From NCBI GenBank assembly GCA_036488875.1, contig DASXGW010000004.1:62001-126000 (forward strand): a stretch of 64,000 nucleotides of DNA, in the 5' to 3' direction. The position numbers and the translations under genes were made by a program. How positions within the stretch are numbered: the stretch's first letter is position 1; each line of letters opens with the position of its first letter. Under the pieces are notes generated by a model. The model ran no database searches. It saw only the letters and a list, made by a program, of their open reading frames with translations, and was not told the DNA's origin. The stretch is from Candidatus Baltobacteraceae bacterium (GTDB lineage Bacteria; Vulcanimicrobiota; Vulcanimicrobiia; Vulcanimicrobiales; Vulcanimicrobiaceae). Below, piece by piece: positions 23,026 through 32,294 of the stretch.

Positions 23026-24545
23026 CGCAGCGAGAAATGCGCGACGAGCGCTTCGGCGAGACCCTCCGACGTGTATTCATCGGCGACGACGTCGACGTGC
23101 AAACCGGTCGTACGCGCCGCGCCGGCGGTGATGGGACCGATGCACGCGACGGTCTTGCCGCGTATCGCCTCGACCGCATGCGCGTCGCCGCCCAGCAGTG
23201 CGGAGAATCCGCTGACGGTGCTGGGACTCGTGAACGTGACGACGTCGGCGCGGCGGACTTTGCTTGCAAACTCCGGATCGCTTACGCCGACGGTCTTATA
23301 CGCGGCAACCACGGTGGTGTCGAAACCTGCGTCGGCCAGCATTTGCGGTAACACGTCGCGAGCTTCTTGCGCGCGATAGACCAGAATGCGATCGCCCCGG
23401 CGGGCGCCCTCGATCAACGCGCGGGCAATCTCCTCGCCGATGAACTCGGCCGGCATGAGGTCGGGCCGGATGCCGTTTTGCCGCAGCAGCGCCGCGGTCT
23501 TCGCGCCGATCGCCGCGACCTTGGTCCGGCCGACGTAGCGCGCGTCGCTATCGAGCGCGCGTAAGCGCGAAAAGAAAGCGCCCACGCCGTTGCGCGAAGT
23601 AAAAACGATCCACGCATAGGTTGCGAGCTCGTCGATGGCGCGATGTGCCGCGCGCAGGTCGTCGGGCGGTTCGATCGCAATCGTCGGTGCGAAAATCGGC
23701 TCGCCGCCGTGCGCCCGCACCGCGCCGGCGAGATCGGCCGATTGGCCGGCGGCACGCGTGACCAGCACGCGTTTGCCGAAGAGCGGACCGGAATCGAACC
23801 ACGCGATACGTCCGCGCAGGTCGACGACGCTGCCGACGATCGCAACGAGCGGTGCCTTCAGTCCGGCGCGCGCGACGTCAGCGGCGATCGTTTGCAAGGT
23901 GCCGGTAACCGTGCGCTGCGACGGACGCGTCCCGTCCTGCACGGCCGCGGCCGGCGTCGACGGGTCGAGGCCGTTTTCGATCAGCGCCGCGGCAATTTCG
24001 CCCAGCGTTCCGCTCGCCATCAAGAAGATCAAGGTCCGGTGGGGATCGGCCAACTTTGCCCAGTCGATCGCCGATGCGCTCTTGGTGGGATCTTCGTGTC
24101 CGGTCGCAACGGTAAATGCCACGTTGTGCTCGCGATGGGTTACCGGAATGCCGGCATACGCTGGAGCGGCAAGCGCGGAACTGATTCCGGGCACGATTTC
24201 AAACCGAATCGCAGCCGCCGCAAACGCTTCGGCCTCTTCACCGCCGCGGCCGAAGACGAAGGGATCGCCGCCTTTGAGCCGCACGACGCGTTGTCCGTCG
24301 CGCGCTCGCTCGATCGCCAGCTTCTCGATCGCTTCCTGAGGCATCGCGTGGTCGCCGCCGCGCTTTCCGACGAAGATCCGTTCGCACGCCGCGGGAACGA
24401 GTTCGACGATGGCATCGGAAACCAACGCGTCGTACAGCACCACGTCGGCTTCGGTCAACGCGGTGACGGCCCTTAACGTCAACAGGCCCGGATCGCCCGG
24501 GCCTGCACCGACCAAAGACACTTTGCCCGGCTTACGATCCGGCAT
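23022..24545 (-). CDS. cobA-hemD: Uroporphyrinogen-III C-methyltransferase fused to uroporphyrinogen-III synthase
   Basis: This 507-residue fusion has a CobA/CysG-A domain at about 1-245: VSLVGAGPGDPGLLTLRA, VYDALVSD-like VVLYDALVS, VRLKGGDPFVFGRGGEE, PGISSALAAPAYAGIPVTHR and a later GTRPSQRTVTGTL. A HemD domain follows at about 255-507 (KRVLVTRAAGQS, IVFTSRNGV, IGAKTAALLR, VYRAQEARDVLP, TFTSPSTVSGF). CobA adds two methyl groups to uroporphyrinogen III to give precorrin-2, and HemD closes the ring. Such fusions are common in Firmicutes and related groups. It overlaps hemA by 14 bases. Confidence 0.93.
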   Translation of the reverse strand: MPDRKPGKVSLVGAGPGDPGLLTLRAVTALTEADVVLYDALVSDAIVELVPAACERIFVGKRGGDHAMPQEAIEKLAIERARDGQRVVRLKGGDPFVFGRGGEEAEAFAAAAIRFEIVPGISSALAAPAYAGIPVTHREHNVAFTVATGHEDPTKSASAIDWAKLADPHRTLIFLMASGTLGEIAAALIENGLDPSTPAAAVQDGTRPSQRTVTGTLQTIAADVARAGLKAPLVAIVGSVVDLRGRIAWFDSGPLFGKRVLVTRAAGQSADLAGAVRAHGGEPIFAPTIAIEPPDDLRAAHRAIDELATYAWIVFTSRNGVGAFFSRLRALDSDARYVGRTKVAAIGAKTAALLRQNGIRPDLMPAEFIGEEIARALIEGARRGDRILVYRAQEARDVLPQMLADAGFDTTVVAAYKTVGVSDPEFASKVRRADVVTFTSPSTVSGFSALLGGDAHAVEAIRGKTVACIGPITAGAARTTGLHVDVVADEYTSEGLAEALVAHFSLR

Positions 24546-25848
24546 GCGGCAACAGCTTGGCGATCTCTTCGGCGAGATTGAGTTCGAACAGCTCGTCGAG
24601 GACGCGAGCGTGCGAAAGCGCTTCGGCGCGATCGAGCGAGGCTTTCTCGCGCATCTTCAAAATCACGGAGTGCAGCATCTTCGAGACGATCGTCAAGGTC
24701 GCACCGGTGACGAGCATGCGCTCGCGGTCGGTGAGTTCGGGACAGCGCGCGAACAGCCGCTCCAGCTCCGCTGCGCGGATCGTCTCGGCTTTCTGCGTAA
24801 GCGTCGCGATTACCGGAACCGCCACGCGCGCGTGATACCATTGCGCGAAGCGCTGCACGTACTCGCCGATGATCTCTTCGACGGCTGGAATCGCTTGACG
24901 GCGCGCGTCGAGCGTCTCTTCGACGATCGACTTGAGGCCGTCGATGTCGACCAGCGAAACGTTTGGAATCTCGGCGATCGCCGGATCGGCGTCGCGCGGA
25001 ACCGCGATGTCGACGACGAACAAGGGGCGCTGCGGACGGCGCGACATCGCTTCGTTCACGCGGTCGACGCTGAGCACGAAGTGCGATGCTCCGGTCGACG
25101 CGACGACCAAGTCGGCGGATGCGAGCGCTTCCACCAAGCCCGGCAGCTCCACCGCTTCACCAAAGCCGGCTTCCGCGATCACCTCGCGCGCGCGCGACAT
25201 CGTGCGATTGGTGACGATGAGATTCGACGCGCCCTCGTCGCGCAGCCGACGCGCCGCCGTGCGACCCATCTTTCCCGCGCCGACGACGACGACGGACGTT
25301 CCGGCGAGCGTTCCCAAACGCGCGCGCGCGGCATCGATGGCAGCCGTGGCGACCGACACCGAATCGTGTCCGATCGGCGTTTGCGAGCGCGCGGTCTTGC
25401 CCGCGTTGAGCGCCTCGCGAAAGAGATGGTGGAGCGTCTTTCCGAGCGCCTTGGCGTGCTGTGCGGCGACGTACGCTTCTTTGACTTGCCCGAGAATCTC
25501 GGCCTCGCCGATCATCATCGAATCCAAACCGGTCGCCACCCGGAAGAGATGCTCGACGGCGCGCTGACCGAGGTGCGTGTACAAGAACGACTCGATGTCG
25601 TAGTCGATCGCGCCGTGGCGGAAGTTACTCAAGAACGACTTTATCTCTCCCACACCGGCTTCGAAGTCGTCGACCTCGGCGTAGATTTCGAGGCGGCCGC
25701 ACGTTTGGAGCATCGCGGCTTCGGAGACGACGTCGTAATCGCGCAGCGCGACCAGCGCCTCACTCATGCGCGACGCGGGAAACGCGTGGCGTTCGCGCAC
25801 TTCGACGGGCGCGGTTTTGTGCGAGAGGCCGACGCAAACGATCGGCAT
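24532..25848 (-). CDS. hemA: Glutamyl-tRNA reductase
   Basis: This 438-residue enzyme reduces glutamyl-tRNA to glutamate-1-semialdehyde, the first committed step of C5-pathway tetrapyrrole synthesis. The catalytic Cys50 lies in LQTCGRLEIYA (family TCNRxE, here Asn is Gly). SHKTAPVEVRE, GLDSMMIGEAEILGQVK, GHDSVSVATAA, the NADPH-binding VVVVGAGKMGRTAARRL, and the C-terminal dimerisation helix are present. ATG 25848 shares one base with the hemL stop. An in-frame extension upstream crosses hemL and is rejected. It is in the tetrapyrrole operon, downstream of hemL and upstream of cobA-hemD. Confidence 0.96.
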   Translation of the reverse strand: MPIVCVGLSHKTAPVEVRERHAFPASRMSEALVALRDYDVVSEAAMLQTCGRLEIYAEVDDFEAGVGEIKSFLSNFRHGAIDYDIESFLYTHLGQRAVEHLFRVATGLDSMMIGEAEILGQVKEAYVAAQHAKALGKTLHHLFREALNAGKTARSQTPIGHDSVSVATAAIDAARARLGTLAGTSVVVVGAGKMGRTAARRLRDEGASNLIVTNRTMSRAREVIAEAGFGEAVELPGLVEALASADLVVASTGASHFVLSVDRVNEAMSRRPQRPLFVVDIAVPRDADPAIAEIPNVSLVDIDGLKSIVEETLDARRQAIPAVEEIIGEYVQRFAQWYHARVAVPVIATLTQKAETIRAAELERLFARCPELTDRERMLVTGATLTIVSKMLHSVILKMREKASLDRAEALSHARVLDELFELNLAEEIAKLLPHAGS

Positions 25849-27164
25849 TACGATCGGCCGGCTTTCGCGCGCGCCGCGACGGCGTAGGCAACCGCAGCAT
25901 CGGCGGCGGCCAGCGTCTGCTCGACGTGACGCGTCGTATGCGCGCTCGAAACGAAACCCGCCTCGAACTGCGAAGGCGCGAGATAGACGCCCTGGTCGAG
26001 CATCCCGGCAAAGAACTTTGCGAAGAAGGCGGTATCCGACTTTTTCGCGGTCTCGAGATCGGTCACGGGACCTTCGGCAAAGAAGACGCCGAACATCGAA
26101 CCGGCGGCGGCCGCGCAGTGCGCGACGCCGTGCTTGTTGAGGACTTCGCGCATTCCGTCGATCAGTAACCGCGTCAGCACTTCGAGTCGATCGTAGAGCG
26201 TCGCGTCGTCGCGCACAACGCGTAAGGTAGCCAGGCCGGCAGCCATGGCTAAGGGATTCCCCGAAAGCGTGCCCGCCTGATACACCGGTCCCTCGGGGGA
26301 GAGGTAGGCCATGACGTCGGCTCGTCCGCCGAAGGCACCGACCGGAAGGCCGCCGCCGATCACCTTTCCGAGGGTCGTCAGATCGGGGGTCACGCCTTCG
26401 CGCGCTTGCGCGCCGCCGCGTCCCACGCGAAAACCCGTCATCACCTCGTCGAAGATCAACAGCGCGCGATGCTGCGTGCACAAGTCGCGCAACCATTGCA
26501 GATAGCCGGGCTGCGGCACGACCAGCCCCATGTTCCCCGGGTAGGGTTCGATAACGACTGCCGCGATCGTATCGGGATTTTCGATGAACGCGGCTTCGAC
26601 CGCGAGCGCGTCGTTGAAGGGCAACACGATCGTGTCGCGCGCGACGCCTTCGGTGACGCCGGGCGAGTTCGGTACGCCGTTGGTGAGCGCGCCGGATCCG
26701 GCGGAAATCAAGAACGCGTCCGCGTGACCGTGATAACAGCCGGCAAACTTGACGATCTTGGGACGGCGGGTGAATCCGCGTGCGAGCCGGACCGCGCTCA
26801 TCGTCGCTTCGGTTCCGCTCGAGACGAAACGAATGCGTTCGATCGACGGCACCATCGACGCGATAAGCTCGGCCAGTTCGGTTTCGGCTTCGGTCGGCGT
26901 TCCGAACGACGTACCGCGCGCGGCGGCGGCCGAGATCGCTTTGACGACCGCGGGATGCGCGTGTCCGAGAATCAACGGTCCCCACGATAACACGTAGTCG
27001 ATGTAATCGTTTCCGTCGACGTCGACGAGCGTCGCGCCGGCGCCGCTCTTCATGAAGACCGGCGATAGGCCGACGGCACGGAACGCGCGGACCGGCGAGT
27101 TCACGCCGCCCGCGATGATGTTGCGAGCGCGGCCGAAAGCGGTGATGGAGCGTTCGAAACTCAA
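25848..27164 (-). CDS. hemL: Glutamate-1-semialdehyde 2,1-aminomutase
   Basis: This 438-residue PLP enzyme makes 5-aminolevulinate from glutamate-1-semialdehyde. It matches HemL along its length: GGVNSPVRAFRAVG at the start, DYVLSWGPLILGHAHP, VSSGTEATMSAVRLARG, CYHGHADAFL, EPYPGNMG, DEVMTGFRVGRGGAQ, and the PLP Lys in LTTLGKVIGGGLPVGAFGG. Nothing unusual is seen. It overlaps mobA by 4 bases and hemA by 1, and with hemA, hemB and hemC gives an almost complete path to uroporphyrinogen III in one operon. Confidence 0.97.
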   Translation of the reverse strand: MSFERSITAFGRARNIIAGGVNSPVRAFRAVGLSPVFMKSGAGATLVDVDGNDYIDYVLSWGPLILGHAHPAVVKAISAAAARGTSFGTPTEAETELAELIASMVPSIERIRFVSSGTEATMSAVRLARGFTRRPKIVKFAGCYHGHADAFLISAGSGALTNGVPNSPGVTEGVARDTIVLPFNDALAVEAAFIENPDTIAAVVIEPYPGNMGLVVPQPGYLQWLRDLCTQHRALLIFDEVMTGFRVGRGGAQAREGVTPDLTTLGKVIGGGLPVGAFGGRADVMAYLSPEGPVYQAGTLSGNPLAMAAGLATLRVVRDDATLYDRLEVLTRLLIDGMREVLNKHGVAHCAAAAGSMFGVFFAEGPVTDLETAKKSDTAFFAKFFAGMLDQGVYLAPSQFEAGFVSSAHTTRHVEQTLAAADAAVAYAVAARAKAGRS

Positions 27165-27739
27165 CGCGGCCTCGCGAGGGCAGCGAGATCCGCCGGCGTG
27201 TTGACGTTTGCGAAATATTTTGCGTCGACGTCCATGAGACGCGCACCGATCCGCTCGATCAAATCGTGCATGGAGGCTCTAGGCTCTCCAAACAAGGTGA
27301 AGGATTCCGCAAGGATAGCCGCGCGCGCGTAGAGCGCGACGAGCGGTTCGAGGCGGTGGTCGTGACGCGGAACCACGGCGTCGTCGCCGGGCAGCCACGC
27401 GTCGGCGATGCGTTTGAGCAGCGGTGCGTCGACGCGCGGCAGATCGGCCGCCAGCACGAAGATACGGTCGTGCGCGATCGTATCGCACGCGGAAGACAGC
27501 GCGCGCAATGGGCCTGCCCAGGGTTCCCTGTCGACGAGCACCGGACAGTCGAGACGACGGTCGATTTCGCCCGGAAACGGACCTTGCGCGCTCACGTACA
27601 CCGGCCATCCGGTCGCGCGGGCCGTGCGAAAGGCGCGCAGCACGAGCGGTTCGCCGTCGACCAGCGCTTCGAGTTTTCCCGGAAAGCGCGAGGCGCGGCC
27701 GCCGGCCAAGACGAGGATCGCGGTCGATGCGTCAGCCAT
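27161..27739 (-). CDS. mobA: Molybdenum cofactor guanylyltransferase
   Basis: This 192-residue protein has the nucleotidyltransferase start ILVLAGGRASRFPGKLEALVDG, the middle DREPWAGPLRAL and AADLPRVDAPL metal-binding segment, and a PLVALYARA strand. MobA joins GMP to molybdopterin to form the MGD cofactor used by DMSO-reductase family enzymes such as formate dehydrogenase. It sits inside the tetrapyrrole operon, between hemB and hemL with overlaps of 8 and 4 bases. The ATG at 27739 is chosen; upstream codons overlap hemB and are not family-like. Its product could serve the formate dehydrogenase at 13407-15311. Confidence 0.85.
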   Translation of the reverse strand: MADASTAILVLAGGRASRFPGKLEALVDGEPLVLRAFRTARATGWPVYVSAQGPFPGEIDRRLDCPVLVDREPWAGPLRALSSACDTIAHDRIFVLAADLPRVDAPLLKRIADAWLPGDDAVVPRHDHRLEPLVALYARAAILAESFTLFGEPRASMHDLIERIGARLMDVDAKYFANVNTPADLAALARPR

Positions 27740-28700
27740 GGCGTTTGGCAAACTCTTTCGCGAAGTAGGTAATGACGATGTCCGCGCCGGCACGCACGAA
27801 CGACGTCAGCACTTCGTCTACCGCGCGGTCGCCGTCGAGCCAACCACGCTCGATCGCGGCTTTGAGCATCGCGTATTCGCCACTGACGTTATAGACGGCG
27901 ATCGGAACGTCGAAGTTTTCGCGCGCGGCGCGCACGACGTCGAGATACGGCAGGCCCGGCTTGACCATTACGATGTCCGCGCCTTCCTCGATGTCGAGCG
28001 CGATCTCGCGCATCGCTTCGCGCGCGTTGGGCGGATCCATTTGGTAGCTGCGGCGATCGCCGAACTGCGGCGTCGCACCGGCGGCTTCGCGAAACGGTCC
28101 GTAAAATGCGGATGCGTACTTCGCGCTGTAGGCCATGATCGCGACGCCGGTGTAGTCGCGCGCGTCGAGCGCCGATCGAATTGCCCCGACGCGTCCGTCC
28201 ATCATGTCGGACGGGGCGACGACGTCGACGCCGGCGTCGGCGTACACCGCGGCGGTTCGCACGAGCAGCGCGACGGTCGCGTCGTTATCCACGTCGCCGC
28301 TCGCGTCGAGAATGCCGCAGTGTCCGTGATCGGTATATTCGCAGTTGCAGAGGTCGGCGACGACGACCATCTCCGGAAGCGCTTCTTTGATCGCGCGGAT
28401 CGCGCACGGGACGATGCCCTGCGGGTCGTAGTTCGACGACGCGTGCGCGTCCTTGGCCGCCGGAATGCCGAAGAGCAGCACGCACTTGATGCCCAGCGCG
28501 TACAGTTCGCGGGCTTCGCCGACGGCGCCGTCGAGCGTAAACCGGTCGACGCCGGGCATCGATCCGATCGGTCCGGAATCTTCGGCGCGTTGCGCGACGA
28601 ACAGCGGCGCGACCAACTGATCGACGTGGACTCGATGTTCGCGCACGAGCGAACGCACGACGTCGGTACGGCGCAGACGCCGCGGACGGATGGCGATCAC
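27732..28700 (-). CDS. hemB: Delta-aminolevulinic acid dehydratase
   Basis: This 322-residue enzyme condenses two 5-aminolevulinates to porphobilinogen. Zinc-binding cysteines lie in DLCNCEYTDHGHCG (about residues 117-127), which marks a Zn-type rather than Mg-type enzyme. The two Schiff-base lysines lie in MAYSAKYASAFYGPFR and IVMVKPGLPYLD. The N-terminus has the RPRRLRRTDVVRSLV pattern. It overlaps the upstream met8-hemC fusion and mobA, so it is coupled to both. Confidence 0.97.
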   Translation of the reverse strand: MIAIRPRRLRRTDVVRSLVREHRVHVDQLVAPLFVAQRAEDSGPIGSMPGVDRFTLDGAVGEARELYALGIKCVLLFGIPAAKDAHASSNYDPQGIVPCAIRAIKEALPEMVVVADLCNCEYTDHGHCGILDASGDVDNDATVALLVRTAAVYADAGVDVVAPSDMMDGRVGAIRSALDARDYTGVAIMAYSAKYASAFYGPFREAAGATPQFGDRRSYQMDPPNAREAMREIALDIEEGADIVMVKPGLPYLDVVRAARENFDVPIAVYNVSGEYAMLKAAIERGWLDGDRAVDEVLTSFVRAGADIVITYFAKEFAKRHG

Positions 28701-30577
28701 GTCGCCGTCTCCAAGCGTGCGTGCGCCAAAGCGATCAGCGCGTCGACGGACGCCTCACCGGCGACCGCGTCCGGCTCGAACCCGGCGGCACGCGCCGCGG
28801 CACCGGAGGCGGGTCCCATGGCGGCGACCAACGGCCGCCCCGCCGTCGACCGAAGGCGCTCGAGGTAGGGCATCGCGGCGGCCACGGAGCCGCTCGACGG
28901 GAAAAGCAACATGTCCGGGATGCGTTCGGCGGGGTCAGGTCCGGCATCCCCTTCGCGCAGCTCGACGACCTCGGCGCCCATCTCGCGCAGCGCTTGCGCG
29001 ATGCGGCTCGGCCGCTCTCGGGTCCGGGCCAGCACGATCATCCGGCCGGCGAGCGGCTGGGCGAGCCGGGCTGCGACCGCGGTGCCGAGCGCCTCGGCCC
29101 GGTCGAGCGATTCGACCGGCTCTTGCAGGCGCGTGCGCCGCACGTCGCCGTCGCCCGAAGCGTAGAAACCGCAAACGGTCATCACGCCGTCGGCAAACGT
29201 CGCGTGTACGCCGACCGGCGCGCTGCATCCGGCGCGCAGCGCGCGCAGCGCCGCGCGTTCGCACGCGACGCATAGCTCGGCGGTTGCGTCGTTGACGGCG
29301 GCGCGAAGCTCCGCCGCGAGTTCCTCGTCGACCGCGCGCGTTTCGATCGCGAGAGCGCCCTGGGCGACCGCGGGCACGATTTCATCGATCGAGAACGCAA
29401 CGGTATAGCGCGCGCGAGCGCCGAGCCGTCGCAATCCCGCCATCGCGAGCACGATCGCATCGTATTCGCCGTCACGCAGTTTGCGCAAGCGCGTGTCGAC
29501 GTTGCCGCGCATCTCGCGATACTCCAAGTCCGGGCGCAGCGCCGCGAGCGCGCGCCGGCGGCGCGGACTCGACGTGCCGACGATCGCCCCCGCCGGCAGC
29601 GCGGCGAACGATTCGAAGCGTTCGCTGCAGAACGCGTCGCGCGCGTCTTCGCGCGCCGATACCGCGGCGATGCGCATGTCCGGCGGCAGTTCGCTCGGTA
29701 AATCCTTGCACGAATGTACCGCGTAATCGGCGCGCCGCTCGCGCAGAGCAACTTCGAGCTCCTTCACGAAAACGTTGACGCCCAAACGCTCGATCGGCTG
29801 CGAGCGATCGCGATCTCCCGTCGTCGTTACGGTGAGAATCGTCGTCGCGGTGCCGCGCTCGGCAAGACGCGCCGCCACCATCCGCGTCTGCGTCATTGCC
29901 AACGCGCTGCCGCGCGTCGCACACGTGACGGTGGCCGGCACCGATGCCGGAGCGGCGCGTAAACGTTCGACGGCCGCTTCGACCTCATGTTCGGCTTGTA
30001 CGGAATTCATCGACGCCAATTCGGTGACGGGAAGTTCCGCGAGCGCCCGCAGAACGCTGCGTCGTTCGTCCGCGCCGAGCACGGTTTTGGCGTACACGCG
30101 CATGCGCGCGAGCGTCTCCGCGGCGCGGCCGTATTCCGGACCGAAACGCTGCGCGAGCTCGGCGGTAATACGTTTCGAAAACGCGGGCGCGCTGCCGGCG
30201 GTGTCGACCGCGATGGTCAGGCTTCCGGCGCGCAGCACCGCGGGCATCGTAAAGTCGCCGCGTTCGCCGTCGCTTGCGTCGCATACGAGGATGCCGGCGG
30301 CGCGTGCGTCGGCGACGATGCGAGCGTTGACCGCGTCGTCGCTGGTCGCGGCGACGATCAGTGCGGCGCCCGCGACGTCGGAGGAATCGTACGCGCGCTC
30401 GGCCGCATCGCCGCCGGCGAGATCGACGATCTCGCGCACGCGCGAGTCGATCCGGGGCGCGACGACAAAAAGCGGGAAACCCGCGGCCGCGAGCAATTCG
30501 GCTTTGCGCGAGGCGACGCTGCCGCCGCCGGCGATGACGGCACGACGCCCGTCCGGGCGCAAGGCAATGGGCAACAT
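28697..30577 (-). CDS. hemC: Precorrin-2 dehydrogenase (Met8/CysG-B) - porphobilinogen deaminase - HemD-like triple fusion
   Basis: This 626-residue protein has three parts. Residues about 1-205 form a Met8/CysG-B domain (RRAVIAGGGSVASRKAELL, then GERGDFTMPAVLR), which oxidises precorrin-2 and inserts iron for sirohaem. Residues about 220-510 are HemC: ATRGSALAMTQT, the substrate Arg region SSPRRRRALAAL, and the dipyrromethane-cofactor Cys in RALRAGCSAPVGVHA. The last 115 or so residues resemble a shortened HemD (RMIVLARTRERPSRIAQAL, LLFPSSGSVAAAMPYL, AAMGPASGAAARAAGFEPD). ATG 30577 is preferred because it begins the Met8 strand; ATG 30601 adds eight residues. It heads the operon and overlaps hemB by 4 bases. 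Confidence 0.88.
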   Translation of the reverse strand: MLPIALRPDGRRAVIAGGGSVASRKAELLAAAGFPLFVVAPRIDSRVREIVDLAGGDAAERAYDSSDVAGAALIVAATSDDAVNARIVADARAAGILVCDASDGERGDFTMPAVLRAGSLTIAVDTAGSAPAFSKRITAELAQRFGPEYGRAAETLARMRVYAKTVLGADERRSVLRALAELPVTELASMNSVQAEHEVEAAVERLRAAPASVPATVTCATRGSALAMTQTRMVAARLAERGTATTILTVTTTGDRDRSQPIERLGVNVFVKELEVALRERRADYAVHSCKDLPSELPPDMRIAAVSAREDARDAFCSERFESFAALPAGAIVGTSSPRRRRALAALRPDLEYREMRGNVDTRLRKLRDGEYDAIVLAMAGLRRLGARARYTVAFSIDEIVPAVAQGALAIETRAVDEELAAELRAAVNDATAELCVACERAALRALRAGCSAPVGVHATFADGVMTVCGFYASGDGDVRRTRLQEPVESLDRAEALGTAVAARLAQPLAGRMIVLARTRERPSRIAQALREMGAEVVELREGDAGPDPAERIPDMLLFPSSGSVAAAMPYLERLRSTAGRPLVAAMGPASGAAARAAGFEPDAVAGEASVDALIALAHARLETAT

Positions 30578-30638
30578 GGAGGCTTCAAAAGAGTTCAGCA
30601 TCGATTTGTGAAAAACCGCTTGGGGTGAGGTTCCTCGC

Positions 30639-32294
30639 ATGAAACCGGCGGAAAAGCCAGCGCGTGCGGCTTTTGTCGGCGCTATCGTAGCGGCGCTATT
30701 CACCCTGCCCGGTCTGGGCTCGGGTACGCTCTGGGACAACAGCGAGACCGCCTATGGCGAAGTCGCTCGCGAGATCCTGATCACCCACGATTGGGGGGTC
30801 ATGCACTTCAATCTCGCGCCGTACTTCATCCAGCCGCCGCTCTATTTTTGGCTCGGTGCGCTCAGCGCAATGGTGTGGGGAGTCACGTCGTTCGCTCTGC
30901 GCTTCCCGTCGGCGCTCGCGACGATCGCGCTCGGCGCCGCAACGGGATACGCAGTCGCGCGCCAAGCCGGAACTCGCGTCGGTATCTACGCCAGCATGAT
31001 TCTCTCGAGCTGCTTGATGCAAGCCGTGATCGGCCGCCTGGCGATCATGGACGCGCTGCTCGATCTCTTTGTCGCGGTCACGATCTTCTGCTGGTTTCGC
31101 GCGCTGCAGACCGGTCGCGACGGTTACTTCGCGTGGGGCTGGATTGCCGCGGCCGCCGGGTTTCTCGCCAAAGGCTTGGTCGCGCCGGTCGTCGCGCTCA
31201 TGGTCATCGTCCCGTTTTTTCTTTGGAATCGTCGTCGCGAAACGACCCACGTACCGTCGGTGCGCGCGTGGATCGTGGGCCTGCTCTGCTTTGCGGCCAT
31301 CGCGGTGCCGTGGCCCGCGGTTCTGATCTCGCGGTTTGGGTGGAGTCCGGTCAACCAACTCGTCGGCGTCTATACGATCGGCCGCTACACCGGCGTCATC
31401 GAGAATCAATCCGGACCGATTTGGTACTATCTCCCGGTCGTCATCCTCGGTTTCTTTCCATGGATCGCCTTCTTTCCGATGGCGCTGGTTTACGCCGTGC
31501 GCAATCTTCGCGCGCAGCTCGACGGAGACGCGGGACTCATCCGCTTGTCGATCGTCTGGTGCGCCGTTCCGTTTTTATTTTTCAGTTTGGCCGGAACGAA
31601 GCTGCCGAACTACATTGCGCTGGAACTTCCGGCGCTGGCGGTGCTGACCGCGCTGTATTTCGACGCCGTCGTGCACAAAGGGGGGACGCGTTCGGCGTGG
31701 ATCTCCGCCGGATTCGTTCCGTTGACGATCGGCCTGCTTGCCATCGCCATTACGGCCTTCGCACACAACAATCGCTTGGGAGCAGCGGGTGCCGTCGCGC
31801 TCTCCGCGCTGACGGCGCCCGGTATCGTGATTTTCGTCGGCTCGCTCGTCACCGCGATTGCCGTCGCGCGGGGCGGTGCGGTGCGCTGGGCGCCTTATGG
31901 GTTAGCCGTAGCCACGCTCTTTGCGTTCGACGCGATTACGGTCGTCGTGCTGCCGCAGGGCGACGCGTTCAAGCCCATTCCAAAACTGGCCGCGATCATC
32001 GACCGCGAGCGCCGGCCCGGCGACGCGGTAGCGATTCAAAATATGTCGGGCGGCAACGCGCTGATCTTCTACACGCATCCGATCGTCGACGTTTTGGCGA
32101 AGGCCGGCGAGCACGATACGCGCGCGGGGATCGTCAATCCGCACGCCGAGATCTGCGGCTCGGCGCGAGTATGGATCGTCGCACCGCGCGAGCGTCCGCC
32201 GGACGATCCGCCATACGGACGCCGGCGTACGATGGTTGCGACCGAAGCGAAAGCGGCGCTCTATCTCTACGACGGTCCGCCGTGCGGCGACTGA
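30639..32294 (+). CDS. ArnT/PMT-like GT-C glycosyltransferase
   Basis: This 551-residue membrane protein has about a dozen helices and the GT-C hallmark acidic residues after the first: WDNSETAYGEVAREIL, then FNLAPYFIQPPLYFWLGALS, and GRLAIMDALLDLF. These fit the PMT_2/ArnT (family 39/83) transferases that move sugars from polyprenyl phosphates to lipids or proteins at the outer face of the inner membrane. The C-terminal soluble part contains ICGSARVWIV. It is divergent from the hem operon and overlaps the convergent gene by 28 bases. Acceptor and sugar are unknown. Confidence 0.83.
   Translation: MKPAEKPARAAFVGAIVAALFTLPGLGSGTLWDNSETAYGEVAREILITHDWGVMHFNLAPYFIQPPLYFWLGALSAMVWGVTSFALRFPSALATIALGAATGYAVARQAGTRVGIYASMILSSCLMQAVIGRLAIMDALLDLFVAVTIFCWFRALQTGRDGYFAWGWIAAAAGFLAKGLVAPVVALMVIVPFFLWNRRRETTHVPSVRAWIVGLLCFAAIAVPWPAVLISRFGWSPVNQLVGVYTIGRYTGVIENQSGPIWYYLPVVILGFFPWIAFFPMALVYAVRNLRAQLDGDAGLIRLSIVWCAVPFLFFSLAGTKLPNYIALELPALAVLTALYFDAVVHKGGTRSAWISAGFVPLTIGLLAIAITAFAHNNRLGAAGAVALSALTAPGIVIFVGSLVTAIAVARGGAVRWAPYGLAVATLFAFDAITVVVLPQGDAFKPIPKLAAIIDRERRPGDAVAIQNMSGGNALIFYTHPIVDVLAKAGEHDTRAGIVNPHAEICGSARVWIVAPRERPPDDPPYGRRRTMVATEAKAALYLYDGPPCGD

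Noticed and set aside
24532-27246. A 904-residue fusion reading through hemL into hemA
   Set aside because: The frame is open through hemL by chance of GC-rich sequence. HemA homology begins only at ATG 25848, and the hemL frame covers the rest.
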